Part shown: positions 9,309 to 17,778 of the stretch, in pieces
Position numbering within the stretch: position 1 is the first letter of the stretch
How the letters are laid out: each line of letters starts with the position of its first letter
Source: JBLUOA01 sp048060095
Lineage (GTDB): Bacteria; Pseudomonadota; Alphaproteobacteria; Rhodobacterales; Rhodobacteraceae
DNA: 64,000 nt
Reading direction: 5' to 3'
Assembly (NCBI RefSeq): GCF_048060095.1
Contig: NZ_JBLUOA010000005.1
Location: 1 to 64,000 of the forward strand
Translations under genes and position numbers: made by a program
Notes under the pieces: generated by a model
Told to the model about the DNA's origin: nothing
The model's database searches: none
Seen by the model: only the letters and a program-made list of their open reading frames with translations

Positions 9309-10535
9309 ATGAGCACCGATTCAGATATTCTGATTGTGGGCGGTGGGCTGAACGGCCCGGCGCTTGCCCTTGCGCTTGCAGATGGCGGTTTTACCGTCAC
9401 CGTGATTGACGCGCAGCCAAAGGGCGCGCGGGCCAATGCGGGGTTTGACGGGCGGGGTTACGCGCTCGCCCTCGCGTCGCAGCGCTTGCTTTCGGCGATT
9501 GGCGTCTGGGATCAGGTTGCCGACACATCCCAGCCGATCCTTGAAATCAAGATCACCGATGGCCGCGCCGGCGAAGCGCCCGCCCCCTGGATGTTGCATT
9601 TCGACCATGCAGAGATCGAAGAAGGCCCGATGGGCCACATGCTTGAGGATCGCCACCTTTACCGCGCCTTTCTGAAAGCGATGAAGGATCATCCGGGGAT
9701 CACCCATCTGCCCGGCAAAACGGTGACGGAACAGCGGGTCGACGGTGGCACGGTGACACTAACCCTTAGCAGCGACAGACACCTTACCGGCAGCGTCGTG
9801 ATCGGGTGCGACGGACGGCGCAGCGGCACGGCGGAACGGGCGGGGATCAAGCGTAAAGGGTGGGGCTATGGCCAAACCGCGCTGGTCTGCGCTATTGAAC
9901 ACGAACTGCCCCATAACGGCGTTGCGCATCAGCTGTTCATGCCGCAAGGCCCGCTCGCCATCCTACCACTTCCCGGCAACCGCGTGTCGATTGTCTGGAG
10001 CGAGACAGACGCCGCCGCCACGCAGATTCAGGGCCTTGACGACGATGGCTACCTTGAGACCCTCCGCCCGCGTTTCGGCAATTTCCTCGGTGATATTTCG
10101 TTGGCGGGAGAGCGGTTCAGCTACCCGCTTGGCCTGACGATTGCCGAGCGGTTCGTCGGCGAGCGCCTTGCCCTTGTTGGCGATGCGGCCCATGGCGTTC
10201 ACCCGATTGCCGGGCAGGGCCTGAACCTTGGTCTGCGCGATGTCGGTGCTCTGGCTGAAGTCCTGATCGAAGCGCGGCGGCGCGGCGAAGATATTGGCGC
10301 GGCGGACGTTCTGGCCCGCTATCAGCAGTGGCGGCGTTGGGACACCGCGACGCTCGTCGCGGCGACGGATGGGGTTAACAGGTTGTTTTCAAATGACAAC
10401 GGATTGCTGCGGTTCGCCCGCGATATTGGGCTTGGCGCGGTCAACGCCATACCCGGTCTGCGCCGCAAATTGATACGGGAGGCCGCTGGCTTGACCGGAG
10501 ATTTGCCAAAACTGATGCAAGGGCGGCAAGTCTGA
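9309..10535 (+). CDS. UbiH/UbiF-type FAD-dependent monooxygenase
   Basis: The protein of 408 residues starts at 9309 (MSTDSDILIVGGGLNGPALA), with the FAD-binding GxGxxG-type motif at once. CDGRRSGTAERAGI corresponds to the DG motif, and LVGDAAHGVHPIAGQGLNLGLRD is the second FAD motif. The latter is in the form characteristic of ubiquinone-biosynthesis hydroxylases (UbiH, UbiF, UbiI, VisC). Membrane-associated hydroxylation of the ubiquinone ring is therefore likely, but which ring position cannot be read from sequence. It is divergent from the amidase gene. The ORF can be extended upstream to 9177, but that part would read through the amidase start region and is unlikely to be translated. Confidence 0.87.
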   Translation: MSTDSDILIVGGGLNGPALALALADGGFTVTVIDAQPKGARANAGFDGRGYALALASQRLLSAIGVWDQVADTSQPILEIKITDGRAGEAPAPWMLHFDHAEIEEGPMGHMLEDRHLYRAFLKAMKDHPGITHLPGKTVTEQRVDGGTVTLTLSSDRHLTGSVVIGCDGRRSGTAERAGIKRKGWGYGQTALVCAIEHELPHNGVAHQLFMPQGPLAILPLPGNRVSIVWSETDAAATQIQGLDDDGYLETLRPRFGNFLGDISLAGERFSYPLGLTIAERFVGERLALVGDAAHGVHPIAGQGLNLGLRDVGALAEVLIEARRRGEDIGAADVLARYQQWRRWDTATLVAATDGVNRLFSNDNGLLRFARDIGLGAVNAIPGLRRKLIREAAGLTGDLPKLMQGRQV

Positions 10536-10537
10536 CG

Positions 10538-11575
10538 CTACTGCAACCGTCGGACGACAATCGCGGCAGGGATCATCGTATCGACCTGCCCAACGATCTG
10601 CGGTTCGGCATCCGCGCCGTCCCGAATGATCATGCCCGCATGTTCGAACGAGGTCAGCGCCGCAGCCCAATATTCGCACGAAGCGGAGCGATTATCCGGA
10701 TCGGCATCCTGACTGCACGCGTCGGTCGTGCCGTAAAATCCGGCATCGGCGACCATCTCAGCAACTGATCGCAGGTTCACGGGTTTTGCGATGATCGTAA
10801 ACGTCAGATGGCCGGTCAGGTCCCATGATACGACCACGCGCGGCTGGGGTGGTCGGTCGTCTTTAATGACATCCAACGCGACGCGGTTGCGGGGCGACAC
10901 TTCGACACTAAGTCGCCTTGGATCGATGATTCTCGGCCCGATCTGGACGACGTTTTCGCAGGAATCGAGATCGCCCGAGATACGCCCATCGCTTCTGCCT
11001 TCCTCATTCAATGTGGTAAGGCTGGGAAGATATCGGAACGCGCTGCCCGGCGCGAAATCGACGGCGAACAGATAGGGGATTTGGCCCGAATCCTCCTTCG
11101 TTCGACCCTGCCGCTCACGCCACGCGTCATTGTCGAGGCAGTACAGCGCGGTGAGGTTCGGCGCGCTCATCAGCGGGTTTTGGTCTTGATCGCGCAAGCG
11201 CATGAACCCGGCGATCTGCGGGCGCCCGGCGCTTTCCAGATAGCCGACGGGAACAACCGCGACGACGTTCGGATCGTCGCCCACAAGCTCCCACACCTCG
11301 CGCAGCGAATAGGCGATGGATTTGGAACTGCCTGTTGTCGTATTGATCCGCAACCCTGCCGCGGTAGAGAAGCGACGATTGAGAAAGCTGTTCATCTCAA
11401 GCAAGCTTAGGTTGACGGCATTGGGCTTGAAACGGACTGCGGCGAAATCGACCTCAGCGACCTGATCGCCACCATTGATCCAGATATTCTGTCCAACCTC
11501 TGCCCAATCGGCATCCGCAACGGTTGCGTGGGTCATGGTCGCCATCGCTAAAATCAGCGTTCTAAGCACAGGCAT
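10538..11575 (-). CDS. Uncharacterised exported protein
   Basis: I do not recognise this family. From the ATG at 11575 it has 345 residues, with a signal peptide-like start (MPVLRTLILAMATMTHATVADA, likely cut near VADA). The mature part is rich in beta-prone segments and contains few cysteines (TALYCLDND, DSCENV, DACSQD, SCEYW), several of which may form disulfides in the periplasm. It overlaps the 3' end of the upstream gene by 14 bases, so the two are almost certainly translated together, and the pair may form an envelope unit. No catalytic motif is visible. Its end lies two bases from the end of the convergent monooxygenase gene. Confidence 0.7.
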   Translation of the reverse strand: MPVLRTLILAMATMTHATVADADWAEVGQNIWINGGDQVAEVDFAAVRFKPNAVNLSLLEMNSFLNRRFSTAAGLRINTTTGSSKSIAYSLREVWELVGDDPNVVAVVPVGYLESAGRPQIAGFMRLRDQDQNPLMSAPNLTALYCLDNDAWRERQGRTKEDSGQIPYLFAVDFAPGSAFRYLPSLTTLNEEGRSDGRISGDLDSCENVVQIGPRIIDPRRLSVEVSPRNRVALDVIKDDRPPQPRVVVSWDLTGHLTFTIIAKPVNLRSVAEMVADAGFYGTTDACSQDADPDNRSASCEYWAAALTSFEHAGMIIRDGADAEPQIVGQVDTMIPAAIVVRRLQ

Positions 11576-12365
11576 TCGCGTCCTCGTCCTGATCCTTGGA
11601 GGAGATGATGACGACATCAAAATCATACTCTATCACAGGGCTATTGCCCTCAAACTCGACTTGAATACTCAGAAGATTCTCCCCCGGCCGGGTGCGAAGA
11701 TGCGCCCGCGCGAGGCAGGTGATGCTGCGCCCGTTGACGCGCAAGTCGGTGCCGAGCGGGATCGTCTCGGCAGAGCTGCCGACCCGGATCGCGAACCGCG
11801 CGTCGGAATAGTGGTAGGCCCGCCCGCCCGCACTCAGATTGCGGATATTGGGATAGACGTAGAGCCTGAGCGACTGATCCTCGGACACAAAGACTTTCTG
11901 CACGCCTGACACGCTATCCGGGGCCAAAGCCGCTGTATTAGGGTCGGTTGGGTCAAATTCCGGCAGCGGCCCAGCGAAGGAACGATGAAGGTTAAAGGAA
12001 TGCACGGAATCGACCTGCGCCCGCATTTTGCGCAGCTGTTGGGATTCCAAAGCAATCTCAAGCAGGTTGGCCCGCTGGCGTATTTCATTGTCGAGCCCTT
12101 CAACGAACTCCGCGTTTTCCTCACCCGCCAACAGCAGCAGGATTTTTTCGCGCGCCGCACCATCCACCGCCCGTTTGAACAGGAATTCATAGGCGCCATA
12201 GGTAAAACCAAGGATCACCGCGATCGCGCCGATCAGCCCGGTGATGCTTTTCAGGCGTTTCGTGAGGTCATTGATAACGGTCCAGTAAGCGCCGCTGCGA
12301 TCGGTGCTTTCTGAAGGGGCCGCCGCGGGGGGTGGCGTTGGGCTCTGTCCCGTTTGATCAGACAT
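11562..12365 (-). CDS. Uncharacterised single-span membrane protein
   Basis: From the ATG at 12365 the product has 267 residues. A Pro-rich N-terminus is followed by one transmembrane helix (ITGLIGAIAVILGFTYGAYE, about residues 55-75). Next comes a charged helical stretch (REKILLLLAGEENAEFVEG to RKMRAQ) that could be coiled coil, and a C-terminal beta-rich region outside the membrane. I do not know the family. The start at 12410 in the same frame would remove the Met-Ser-Asp-Gln start and has no support. It overlaps the exported-protein gene downstream by 14 bases, so the two probably act together at the cell envelope. Confidence 0.68.
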   Translation of the reverse strand: MSDQTGQSPTPPPAAAPSESTDRSGAYWTVINDLTKRLKSITGLIGAIAVILGFTYGAYEFLFKRAVDGAAREKILLLLAGEENAEFVEGLDNEIRQRANLLEIALESQQLRKMRAQVDSVHSFNLHRSFAGPLPEFDPTDPNTAALAPDSVSGVQKVFVSEDQSLRLYVYPNIRNLSAGGRAYHYSDARFAIRVGSSAETIPLGTDLRVNGRSITCLARAHLRTRPGENLLSIQVEFEGNSPVIEYDFDVVIISSKDQDEDANACA

Positions 12366-12486
12366 AATACCACAAGCATACCACATCCCGGTTGTGGGAC
12401 ATAGAAACATTCACGCCATACGGTAGGAAAGGGGTTTTAGGACAGCGGGTTAGCCTATGTCAGCCGTCCGAAGCGGGGCGAATCCA

Positions 12487-12669
12487 TCACTCAATCTCGC
12501 GGGCTTCGTCGATCAGCATGACGGGGATTCCGCCCCGGATCGGAAAGGCAAGCCGGGCCTGTTTCGACACCAGTTCTTGCTTTTCTGGGTCATAGCTGAG
12601 GGCGCTGTGGGTTCGTGGACACACCAGCGCTTCTAGCATTTTAGGGTCGAATTCAGGGGAATCTGTCAT
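12487..12669 (-). CDS. Trm112-family small protein (YcaR-like)
   Basis: A 60-residue protein with the Trm112 pattern: DPKMLEALVCPRTHSALSYD at the front and FPIRGGIPVMLIDEAR at the back. Eukaryotic and archaeal Trm112 activates methyltransferases of rRNA, tRNA and release factors. The bacterial short form has an unclear role. Only one Cys remains where zinc forms of Trm112 have two pairs, so it probably does not bind zinc. Its ATG overlaps the stop of the LON-domain gene (ATGA overlap, 12666-12669), a strong sign of translational coupling. The order thioredoxin-LON domain-Trm112 recurs in alphaproteobacteria. Confidence 0.87.
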   Translation of the reverse strand: MTDSPEFDPKMLEALVCPRTHSALSYDPEKQELVSKQARLAFPIRGGIPVMLIDEAREIE

Positions 12670-13304
12670 TGTATGGTCTCATCCGAATGGCCGCGCCGCA
12701 GAGCATATTCCATCAGCGTCACCAGTGTTTCGCGGCGCGTCGATAGCGACGATGCCTCCAGCAACGCCTGTTTGTCCTCAATATCGAACGGGCACAACAT
12801 GGAGAGGGAATTTATCAGCAACTCATCCTCTGCCTCTTTCATGTTTTCCCAGTCTGCCGAAAGCTCCTCCGCCTCCAAGTACCGCCGTAACAGAGACAGA
12901 AATCCGGCTCGATCAAAGCCGGAATCGTGTTGGGCCCGCTTCAAATCGCCATCGAACCCCTGCCACCTGACATCGGCGCGCATGTAGGGGGTGAACCCTT
13001 CGTGTACCTTCCCAAGCCGAAAGCGTGAAATGCCGGTCAGCGTAATCATATACCGCCCGTCATCAGTTTCGGTGAAGGCCGACACCCGCCCCGCGCAGCC
13101 AATCGTATGAAGGCGCGGGTTGTCGTCATCGGCAACCGGTTGGATCATCCCGATAAAGCGATGCGTGGTCTTCAACGCATCTTCGAACATCGCGAGGTAG
13201 CGCGGTTCGAAGATATGCAATGGAAGCCGGGCGCGAGGTAGCACCATTGCGCCCGGAAGCGGGAAAAGCGGGAGTGTGTCCGGTAGGTCAGCAGCCGAGA
13301 ACAT
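12666..13304 (-). CDS. LON peptidase substrate-binding-domain protein
   Basis: At 212 residues this is only the N-terminal (PUA-like) domain of Lon protease. The hallmarks are LPLFPLPGAMVLPRARLPLHIFEPRY and, further on, GCAGRVSAFTETDDGRY with ITLTGISRFR. The AAA and protease domains are absent, so it cannot degrade proteins itself. Stand-alone versions are thought to bind unfolded or specific substrates, but no activity is established. It lies between the CnoX-type thioredoxin (26 bases upstream) and the Trm112 gene (four-base overlap). Its neighbourhood with a redox chaperone suggests a proteostasis role, which is inference. Confidence 0.88.
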   Translation of the reverse strand: MFSAADLPDTLPLFPLPGAMVLPRARLPLHIFEPRYLAMFEDALKTTHRFIGMIQPVADDDNPRLHTIGCAGRVSAFTETDDGRYMITLTGISRFRLGKVHEGFTPYMRADVRWQGFDGDLKRAQHDSGFDRAGFLSLLRRYLEAEELSADWENMKEAEDELLINSLSMLCPFDIEDKQALLEASSLSTRRETLVTLMEYALRRGHSDETIQ

Positions 13305-13330
13305 GGCCCAACTCTAACGGGGTTTCGCGA

Positions 13331-14239
13331 TTACGCAAAGATCATCGATGACAGTTTCCGCCGACCATTGAGGGCAATCGGATCTTCGGGCTTCAATGCC
13401 TCGAAAATCGTGAACAACTGGGCCTTGGCCGCACCGTCGTTCCATTCCCTATCACGGCGGAACAGGTCCAACAGCTGATCCACCGCGCCCTCGGTATCGC
13501 CGGACGCCTGAAGCGCGTTGGCAAGGTCAAACCGCGCCTGATGGTTATCGGGGTCAGCCTCAACAGCGGCACGCAGATCGGCGACGGGGCCAGCATCGGC
13601 AGCTTGTTTCGCGAGTTCAAGCTGCGCGTGCGCCGTCTCCATCTCTGGCGCGTCAGTGATTTCGACCGGGGCACCGTTCAGGATCGCCTCGGCCTGATCG
13701 ATATCACCCGTCGCAAGATGCGACCGCACGAGGCCGCTATAGGCCGCGGCGTTTTCTGGTTCTTCGTCAAGGATCGCCGCAAAGGTCTGCGCTGCGTCGG
13801 CAGCGGCGCCTTCAGCAAGCATTTCCTCAGCCGCGGTAATGGCTTCGGACAACCCATCATCGCCGCCAAGCGCGGCGGTTCGTTCGACGAATGCGGTCAG
13901 TTCAGACTCGGGAACCGCGCCCTGAAACCCGTCAACCGGCTGGCCCTGCCAGAACGCATAGACAGTCGGAATCGACTGCACGCGAAGTTGTTGCGCGATG
14001 CCCTGGTTCTGATCCACGTCGACCTTCACCATCCGCACCTTGCCCCCTAAGGCGGTCACAGCCGCTTCAAGCGCCGGGCCGAGGGTCTTGCACGGACCAC
14101 ACCACGGCGCCCAGAAATCCACGATGACCGGAACCTCCTGACTGGCCTCAACCACGTCGGCCATAAAGGTTGCCTCGGTCGCGTCTTTGATAAGATCGCC
14201 GCCAGCCGTTTGTTCGGGGGTTTCGCCAAGTCCGATCAT
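13331..14239 (-). CDS. cnoX: Thioredoxin with TPR-like tail, co-chaperone CnoX/YbbN family
   Basis: From 14239 the protein has 302 residues in two parts. The thioredoxin domain carries VIVDFWAPWCGPCKTLGPAL with an intact CGPC redox site (E. coli CnoX has lost one Cys, many alphaproteobacterial homologues keep both). A helical TPR-like tail follows (DNHQARFDLANALQASGD). CnoX protects proteins from over-oxidation and hands substrates to GroEL. The upstream extension to 14428 reaches into rfbC territory and has no ribosome-binding site. It heads a probable three-gene operon with the LON-domain and Trm112 genes and is divergent from rfbC. Confidence 0.88.
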   Translation of the reverse strand: MIGLGETPEQTAGGDLIKDATEATFMADVVEASQEVPVIVDFWAPWCGPCKTLGPALEAAVTALGGKVRMVKVDVDQNQGIAQQLRVQSIPTVYAFWQGQPVDGFQGAVPESELTAFVERTAALGGDDGLSEAITAAEEMLAEGAAADAAQTFAAILDEEPENAAAYSGLVRSHLATGDIDQAEAILNGAPVEITDAPEMETAHAQLELAKQAADAGPVADLRAAVEADPDNHQARFDLANALQASGDTEGAVDQLLDLFRRDREWNDGAAKAQLFTIFEALKPEDPIALNGRRKLSSMIFA

Positions 14240-14411
14240 CGTCTCATCCGTCTTTGCAAGGTGCGTTTGATGCCTAGATGGCGCAATCACCCCCTTGTTG
14301 CAAGGGGGTGCGCTGCTCTGCTTTGGGCCGGGCACTTTCACCATGACTTCGCCATATTCGCCTGCTAAACGGCGCTGAAGTAAATTTGAGACGACGAGGA
14401 CGGAGCAGTTA

Positions 14412-14975
14412 ATGGAGATTGAGCGCACAGAGCTTCCGGGCGTCCTGATCCTGACTCCGCGCCGTTTTTCGGATGATCGCGGCTATTTCTCCGAGGTCTG
14501 GAACAAGGAAACGCTGCTGAAGGAAGGCATCGACCTTAACTTTGTGCAGGACAATCATTCCTACAGCGTTGACGTCGGAACCGTGCGCGGTTTGCACTTC
14601 CAAACACCGCCGCACGCGCAGGACAAGCTGGTGCGCTGTGGTTCGGGCGTGATCTATGACATCGCGGTCGATATCCGCCAAGGCTCCCCCGCTTTCGGCA
14701 AATGGATCGGCGTAGAGCTATCGGCAGAGAACGGCAAGCAGCTGTTGATCCCGCAAGGGTTTCTGCATGGCTTTGTGACCCGGACGCCGGATGCGGAGCT
14801 GCTATATAAATGTTCCGATATTTACGCACCTGATTGCGACCGGGCGGTCAATTTCGCCGACCCGGAACTTGACATTGACTGGGGTATTTCGCCGGATAAA
14901 GCGACGCTATCGCAGAAAGACGCAAACGCGCCGATGCTGGCCGAGCTGGAAAACCCGTTTTATTACGAGGGCTGA
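14412..14975 (+). CDS. rfbC: dTDP-4-dehydrorhamnose 3,5-epimerase
   Basis: The 187-residue protein is of normal RfbC length. GVLILTPRRFSDDRGYFSE, FVQDNHSYS and GTVRGLHFQTPP (with the catalytic His of the RGLH motif) identify the family, and IPQGFLHGFVT completes the cupin core. It epimerises C3 and C5 of dTDP-4-keto-6-deoxyglucose, the third step of dTDP-L-rhamnose synthesis. The ATG is preceded by GACGGAGCAG. It opens the rfbCBDA operon, with only three bases before rfbB, and the 172-base gap to the divergent thioredoxin gene should contain its promoter. Confidence 0.96.
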   Translation: MEIERTELPGVLILTPRRFSDDRGYFSEVWNKETLLKEGIDLNFVQDNHSYSVDVGTVRGLHFQTPPHAQDKLVRCGSGVIYDIAVDIRQGSPAFGKWIGVELSAENGKQLLIPQGFLHGFVTRTPDAELLYKCSDIYAPDCDRAVNFADPELDIDWGISPDKATLSQKDANAPMLAELENPFYYEG

Positions 14976-14978
14976 CGC

Positions 14979-16019
14979 ATGAAAATTCTTGTTACAGGCG
15001 GTGCCGGGTTCATCGGGTCCGCCGTTGTGCGCCAGGCCATCGCGGACGGTCATTCTGTCGTCAACCTTGATGCGATGACCTATGCCGCCTGCGCGGAAAA
15101 CGTCGCAAGTGTCTCTAGTTCAGCCCAATACGCGTTTGAACACGTTGATATTCGCAATGCCGCAGATGTCGCCCGCGTATTTGGCGCACACCAGCCTGAC
15201 GCGGTCATGCACCTTGCCGCCGAAAGCCACGTTGACCGGTCGATCGATGGGCCTTCGCATTTCATCGAAACCAACGTGACCGGCACGTTCAACATGCTGG
15301 AAGCCGCGCGGGCCTATTGGACAGCAACTGGCAAGCCCGAAGGTTTCCGGTTCCACCACATTTCGACGGATGAGGTTTACGGCACGCTCGGCGCAACTGG
15401 GCAGTTCACCGAAGACACACCATATGCGCCAAACAGTCCCTATTCCGCCTCAAAAGCGGCCTCCGATCACCTTGTCCGCGCTTGGGGAGAGACTTATGGC
15501 CTGCCCGTCGTTGTCACGAACTGTTCGAACAATTACGGCCCCTATCACTTCCCCGAAAAGCTGATCCCGGTCGTCATCCTGAACGCCTTGGCCCGGAAGC
15601 CGATCCAAGTCTACGGCACTGGCGAAAACGTCCGCGACTGGTTGTATGTGGAAGATCACGCAGTTGCCCTGCTGACCGTTCTTCAGAACGGCAAAACCGG
15701 GCGCACTTACAATATCGGTGGAGAGAACGAGGCGACGAATATCGACCTCGTCCGTAAGATCTGCGCGATCCTTGATCGCAAGCGTCCAGCAGGTGCGCCC
15801 TACGCAGACCTCATCACCTTTGTCGCTGACCGCCCGGGCCACGATCTTCGCTATGCTATCGACGCGACGCGGATCAAGACAGAACTCGGCTGGAAACCCT
15901 CGGTTACGCTGGAACAGGGTCTGGAAAAGACCGTCGACTGGTTCCTCAACAACCAAGATTGGTGGGAAGCGCTGCAATCCCGTGATGGGGTCGGAAAACG
16001 GCTGGGTGTCAACGCATGA
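14979..16019 (+). CDS. rfbB: dTDP-glucose 4,6-dehydratase
   Basis: A 346-residue extended short-chain dehydrogenase. It shows GGAGFIGSAVV for NAD, LAAESHVDRSIDGP, the catalytic ISTDEVYG, and the Tyr-Lys pair in YSASKAASDHLV. NCSNNYGPYHFPEKLIP is diagnostic for RfbB. The enzyme converts dTDP-glucose to dTDP-4-keto-6-deoxyglucose, the second step of the rhamnose branch. Its stop overlaps the start of rfbD by four bases. Rhamnose made here probably feeds the glycosyltransferases further along (20.2-22.8 kb). Confidence 0.97.
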   Translation: MKILVTGGAGFIGSAVVRQAIADGHSVVNLDAMTYAACAENVASVSSSAQYAFEHVDIRNAADVARVFGAHQPDAVMHLAAESHVDRSIDGPSHFIETNVTGTFNMLEAARAYWTATGKPEGFRFHHISTDEVYGTLGATGQFTEDTPYAPNSPYSASKAASDHLVRAWGETYGLPVVVTNCSNNYGPYHFPEKLIPVVILNALARKPIQVYGTGENVRDWLYVEDHAVALLTVLQNGKTGRTYNIGGENEATNIDLVRKICAILDRKRPAGAPYADLITFVADRPGHDLRYAIDATRIKTELGWKPSVTLEQGLEKTVDWFLNNQDWWEALQSRDGVGKRLGVNA

Positions 16020-16867
16020 AGCTGCTGGTTTTCGGGAAGTCGGGGCAGGTCGCGACGGAGTTGCGCCGGCAGGCTGATGTCGTAGCGCTATCGCGCGCCG
16101 ACGCGGATTTGACGGACCCCGACGCCTGCGCCGCGATCATCGCGGCGACGGAGGCTGACGCGATCATCAATGCCGCCGCCTATACCGGGGTCGATGCGGC
16201 TGAGGCGGACGAAGCGGCTGCCCACACCGTTAACGCCGAAGCACCCGGCGCGATGGCCGAAGCGGCGGCGAAGCGCGATCTGCCGTTCCTGCATATCTCA
16301 ACCGATTATGTCTTCGATGGCGGCGGAACAGAGCCTTGGCCCGTCGATGCCCCCACCGCGCCCCTTGGCGCTTACGGACGCACAAAACGCGCCGGGGAGG
16401 AGGCCGTGCGGAACGCAGGCGGTCGCCACGCGATCCTGCGCACGTCTTGGGTTTTTTCGGCGCATGGCAACAACTTCGTCAAGACCATGCTGCGCCTTGG
16501 CAAGGAACGGGATGCGCTGACCATCGTCGCGGATCAAATCGGCGGCCCAACTGCCGCCGCTGACATCGCGCACGCGCTGCTGCAGATGGCCGAAGCGTTC
16601 CACAGCGGACACGACAAGACCGGAACCTACCATTTCGCCGGAGCGCCCGACGCAAGCTGGGCCAATTTCGCCCGCGAGATTTTCGCGCAAGCAGGGATGA
16701 GCACCGCCGTGACGGACATTCCGACGACGCAGTTTCCAACCCCGGCGGAGCGTCCGAAGAACTCCCGGCTGGACTGCACGACAACCGAAATCGCATTTGG
16801 CCTGAAACGGCCCGACTGGCGCCAAAGCCTTGGCACGGTCCTGAAGGAATTGGGAGAGGTCGCATGA
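16016..16867 (+). CDS. rfbD: dTDP-4-dehydrorhamnose reductase
   Basis: The protein has 283 residues, as expected. It has the NAD(P)-binding start FGKSGQVATEL, the motif AAAYTGVDAAEAD, the family mark ISTDYVFDGG, and the Tyr-Lys pair in LGAYGRTKRAGEEAV. It performs the last step to dTDP-L-rhamnose. It overlaps both neighbours by four bases (ATGA type), so rfbB, rfbD and rfbA are translationally coupled. No unusual features. Confidence 0.96.
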   Translation: MKLLVFGKSGQVATELRRQADVVALSRADADLTDPDACAAIIAATEADAIINAAAYTGVDAAEADEAAAHTVNAEAPGAMAEAAAKRDLPFLHISTDYVFDGGGTEPWPVDAPTAPLGAYGRTKRAGEEAVRNAGGRHAILRTSWVFSAHGNNFVKTMLRLGKERDALTIVADQIGGPTAAADIAHALLQMAEAFHSGHDKTGTYHFAGAPDASWANFAREIFAQAGMSTAVTDIPTTQFPTPAERPKNSRLDCTTTEIAFGLKRPDWRQSLGTVLKELGEVA

Positions 16868-17745
16868 CTCAACGCAAAGGCATCATCTTGGCTGGCGGGT
16901 CTGGAACAAGGCTCTATCCCATCACGATTGGCGTCTCGAAACAGCTTATGCCGATCTACGACAAGCCAATGATCTACTACCCGCTGAGCGTGCTGATGCT
17001 GGCCGGTATCCGCGAGATCGCGGTCATCACGACGCCGGAGGATCAGTCGCAATTCCAGCGGATGCTTGGCGATGGCAGCCAATGGGGGCTCACCCTGACC
17101 TTCATCGAACAGCCCTCACCTGACGGGCTGGCGCAGGCTTACTTGCTAGCCGAAGATTTCCTTGCAAGCGCACCGTCAGCGCTGGTGCTTGGCGACAACA
17201 TATTCTTCGGTCACGGGCTGCCCGAAATGCTGACGGCGGCGGATCAGAAAACCACCGGCGCGACCGTCTTCGGATACCACGTGTCCGACCCGCAGCGGTA
17301 TGGCGTGGTTGCGATGGACGCGGACGGCAACGTCACCGACATCGTGGAAAAGCCCGAGGTTCCACCGTCGAGCTTTGCAGTCACCGGCCTTTACTTCCTT
17401 GACGGAGAAGCGTCGAGCCGCGCCAAACAAGTCACGCCCTCAGCACGGGGAGAGTTGGAAATCACCTCCCTGCTGGAGATGTATCTGGAACGCGGTGAGC
17501 TATCCGTCGAACGGATGGGTCGAGGATACGCCTGGCTCGACACCGGGACGCATGGCAGCCTTCTGGATGCAGGCAATTTTGTGCGGACGCTGCAAAAGCG
17601 GCAAGGGATGCAGACCGGCTGTCCCGAGGAGATTGCGTTCGAAAAAGGGTGGATCACGGCAGAAGCGCTTGAAGAGCACGCCCGGCGGTTTGAGAAGAAC
17701 GAATACGGCAAATATCTTCGCCAGGTCATCGATCAGACGCACTGA
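16864..17745 (+). CDS. rfbA: Glucose-1-phosphate thymidylyltransferase
   Basis: A 293-residue nucleotidyltransferase. GIILAGGSGTRLYPIT is the signature for binding nucleotide triphosphate, and VSKQLMPIYDKPMIYYPLS the sugar-phosphate loop. Asp in LGDNIFFG and the later YAWLDTGTH supply the metal ligands. It makes dTDP-glucose from glucose-1-phosphate and dTTP, the first committed step and the usual point of feedback by dTDP-rhamnose. It ends the rfbCBDA operon and is followed by a GC-rich hairpin shared with the convergent DUF2793 gene. Confidence 0.97.
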   Translation: MTQRKGIILAGGSGTRLYPITIGVSKQLMPIYDKPMIYYPLSVLMLAGIREIAVITTPEDQSQFQRMLGDGSQWGLTLTFIEQPSPDGLAQAYLLAEDFLASAPSALVLGDNIFFGHGLPEMLTAADQKTTGATVFGYHVSDPQRYGVVAMDADGNVTDIVEKPEVPPSSFAVTGLYFLDGEASSRAKQVTPSARGELEITSLLEMYLERGELSVERMGRGYAWLDTGTHGSLLDAGNFVRTLQKRQGMQTGCPEEIAFEKGWITAEALEEHARRFEKNEYGKYLRQVIDQTH

Positions 17746-17770
17746 GCGGCGGAGTATCCCGCCGCCCAGT
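17741..17770. terminator. Candidate bidirectional hairpin between rfbA and the DUF2793 gene
   Basis: A 7-base GC stem (17746-17752 with 17759-17765, loop of six) is extended by four further pairs (17741-17744 with 17767-17770) across one mismatch. It lies exactly in the 33-base gap between convergent genes. T-tracts are lacking on both sides, so it is a plausible but unproven shared terminator. Confidence 0.45.
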
Positions 17771-17778
17771 CATTCGCG

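Noticed and set aside
12666..13304. LON-domain protein as a full Lon protease
   Set aside because: Only 212 residues, with no AAA or protease domain.
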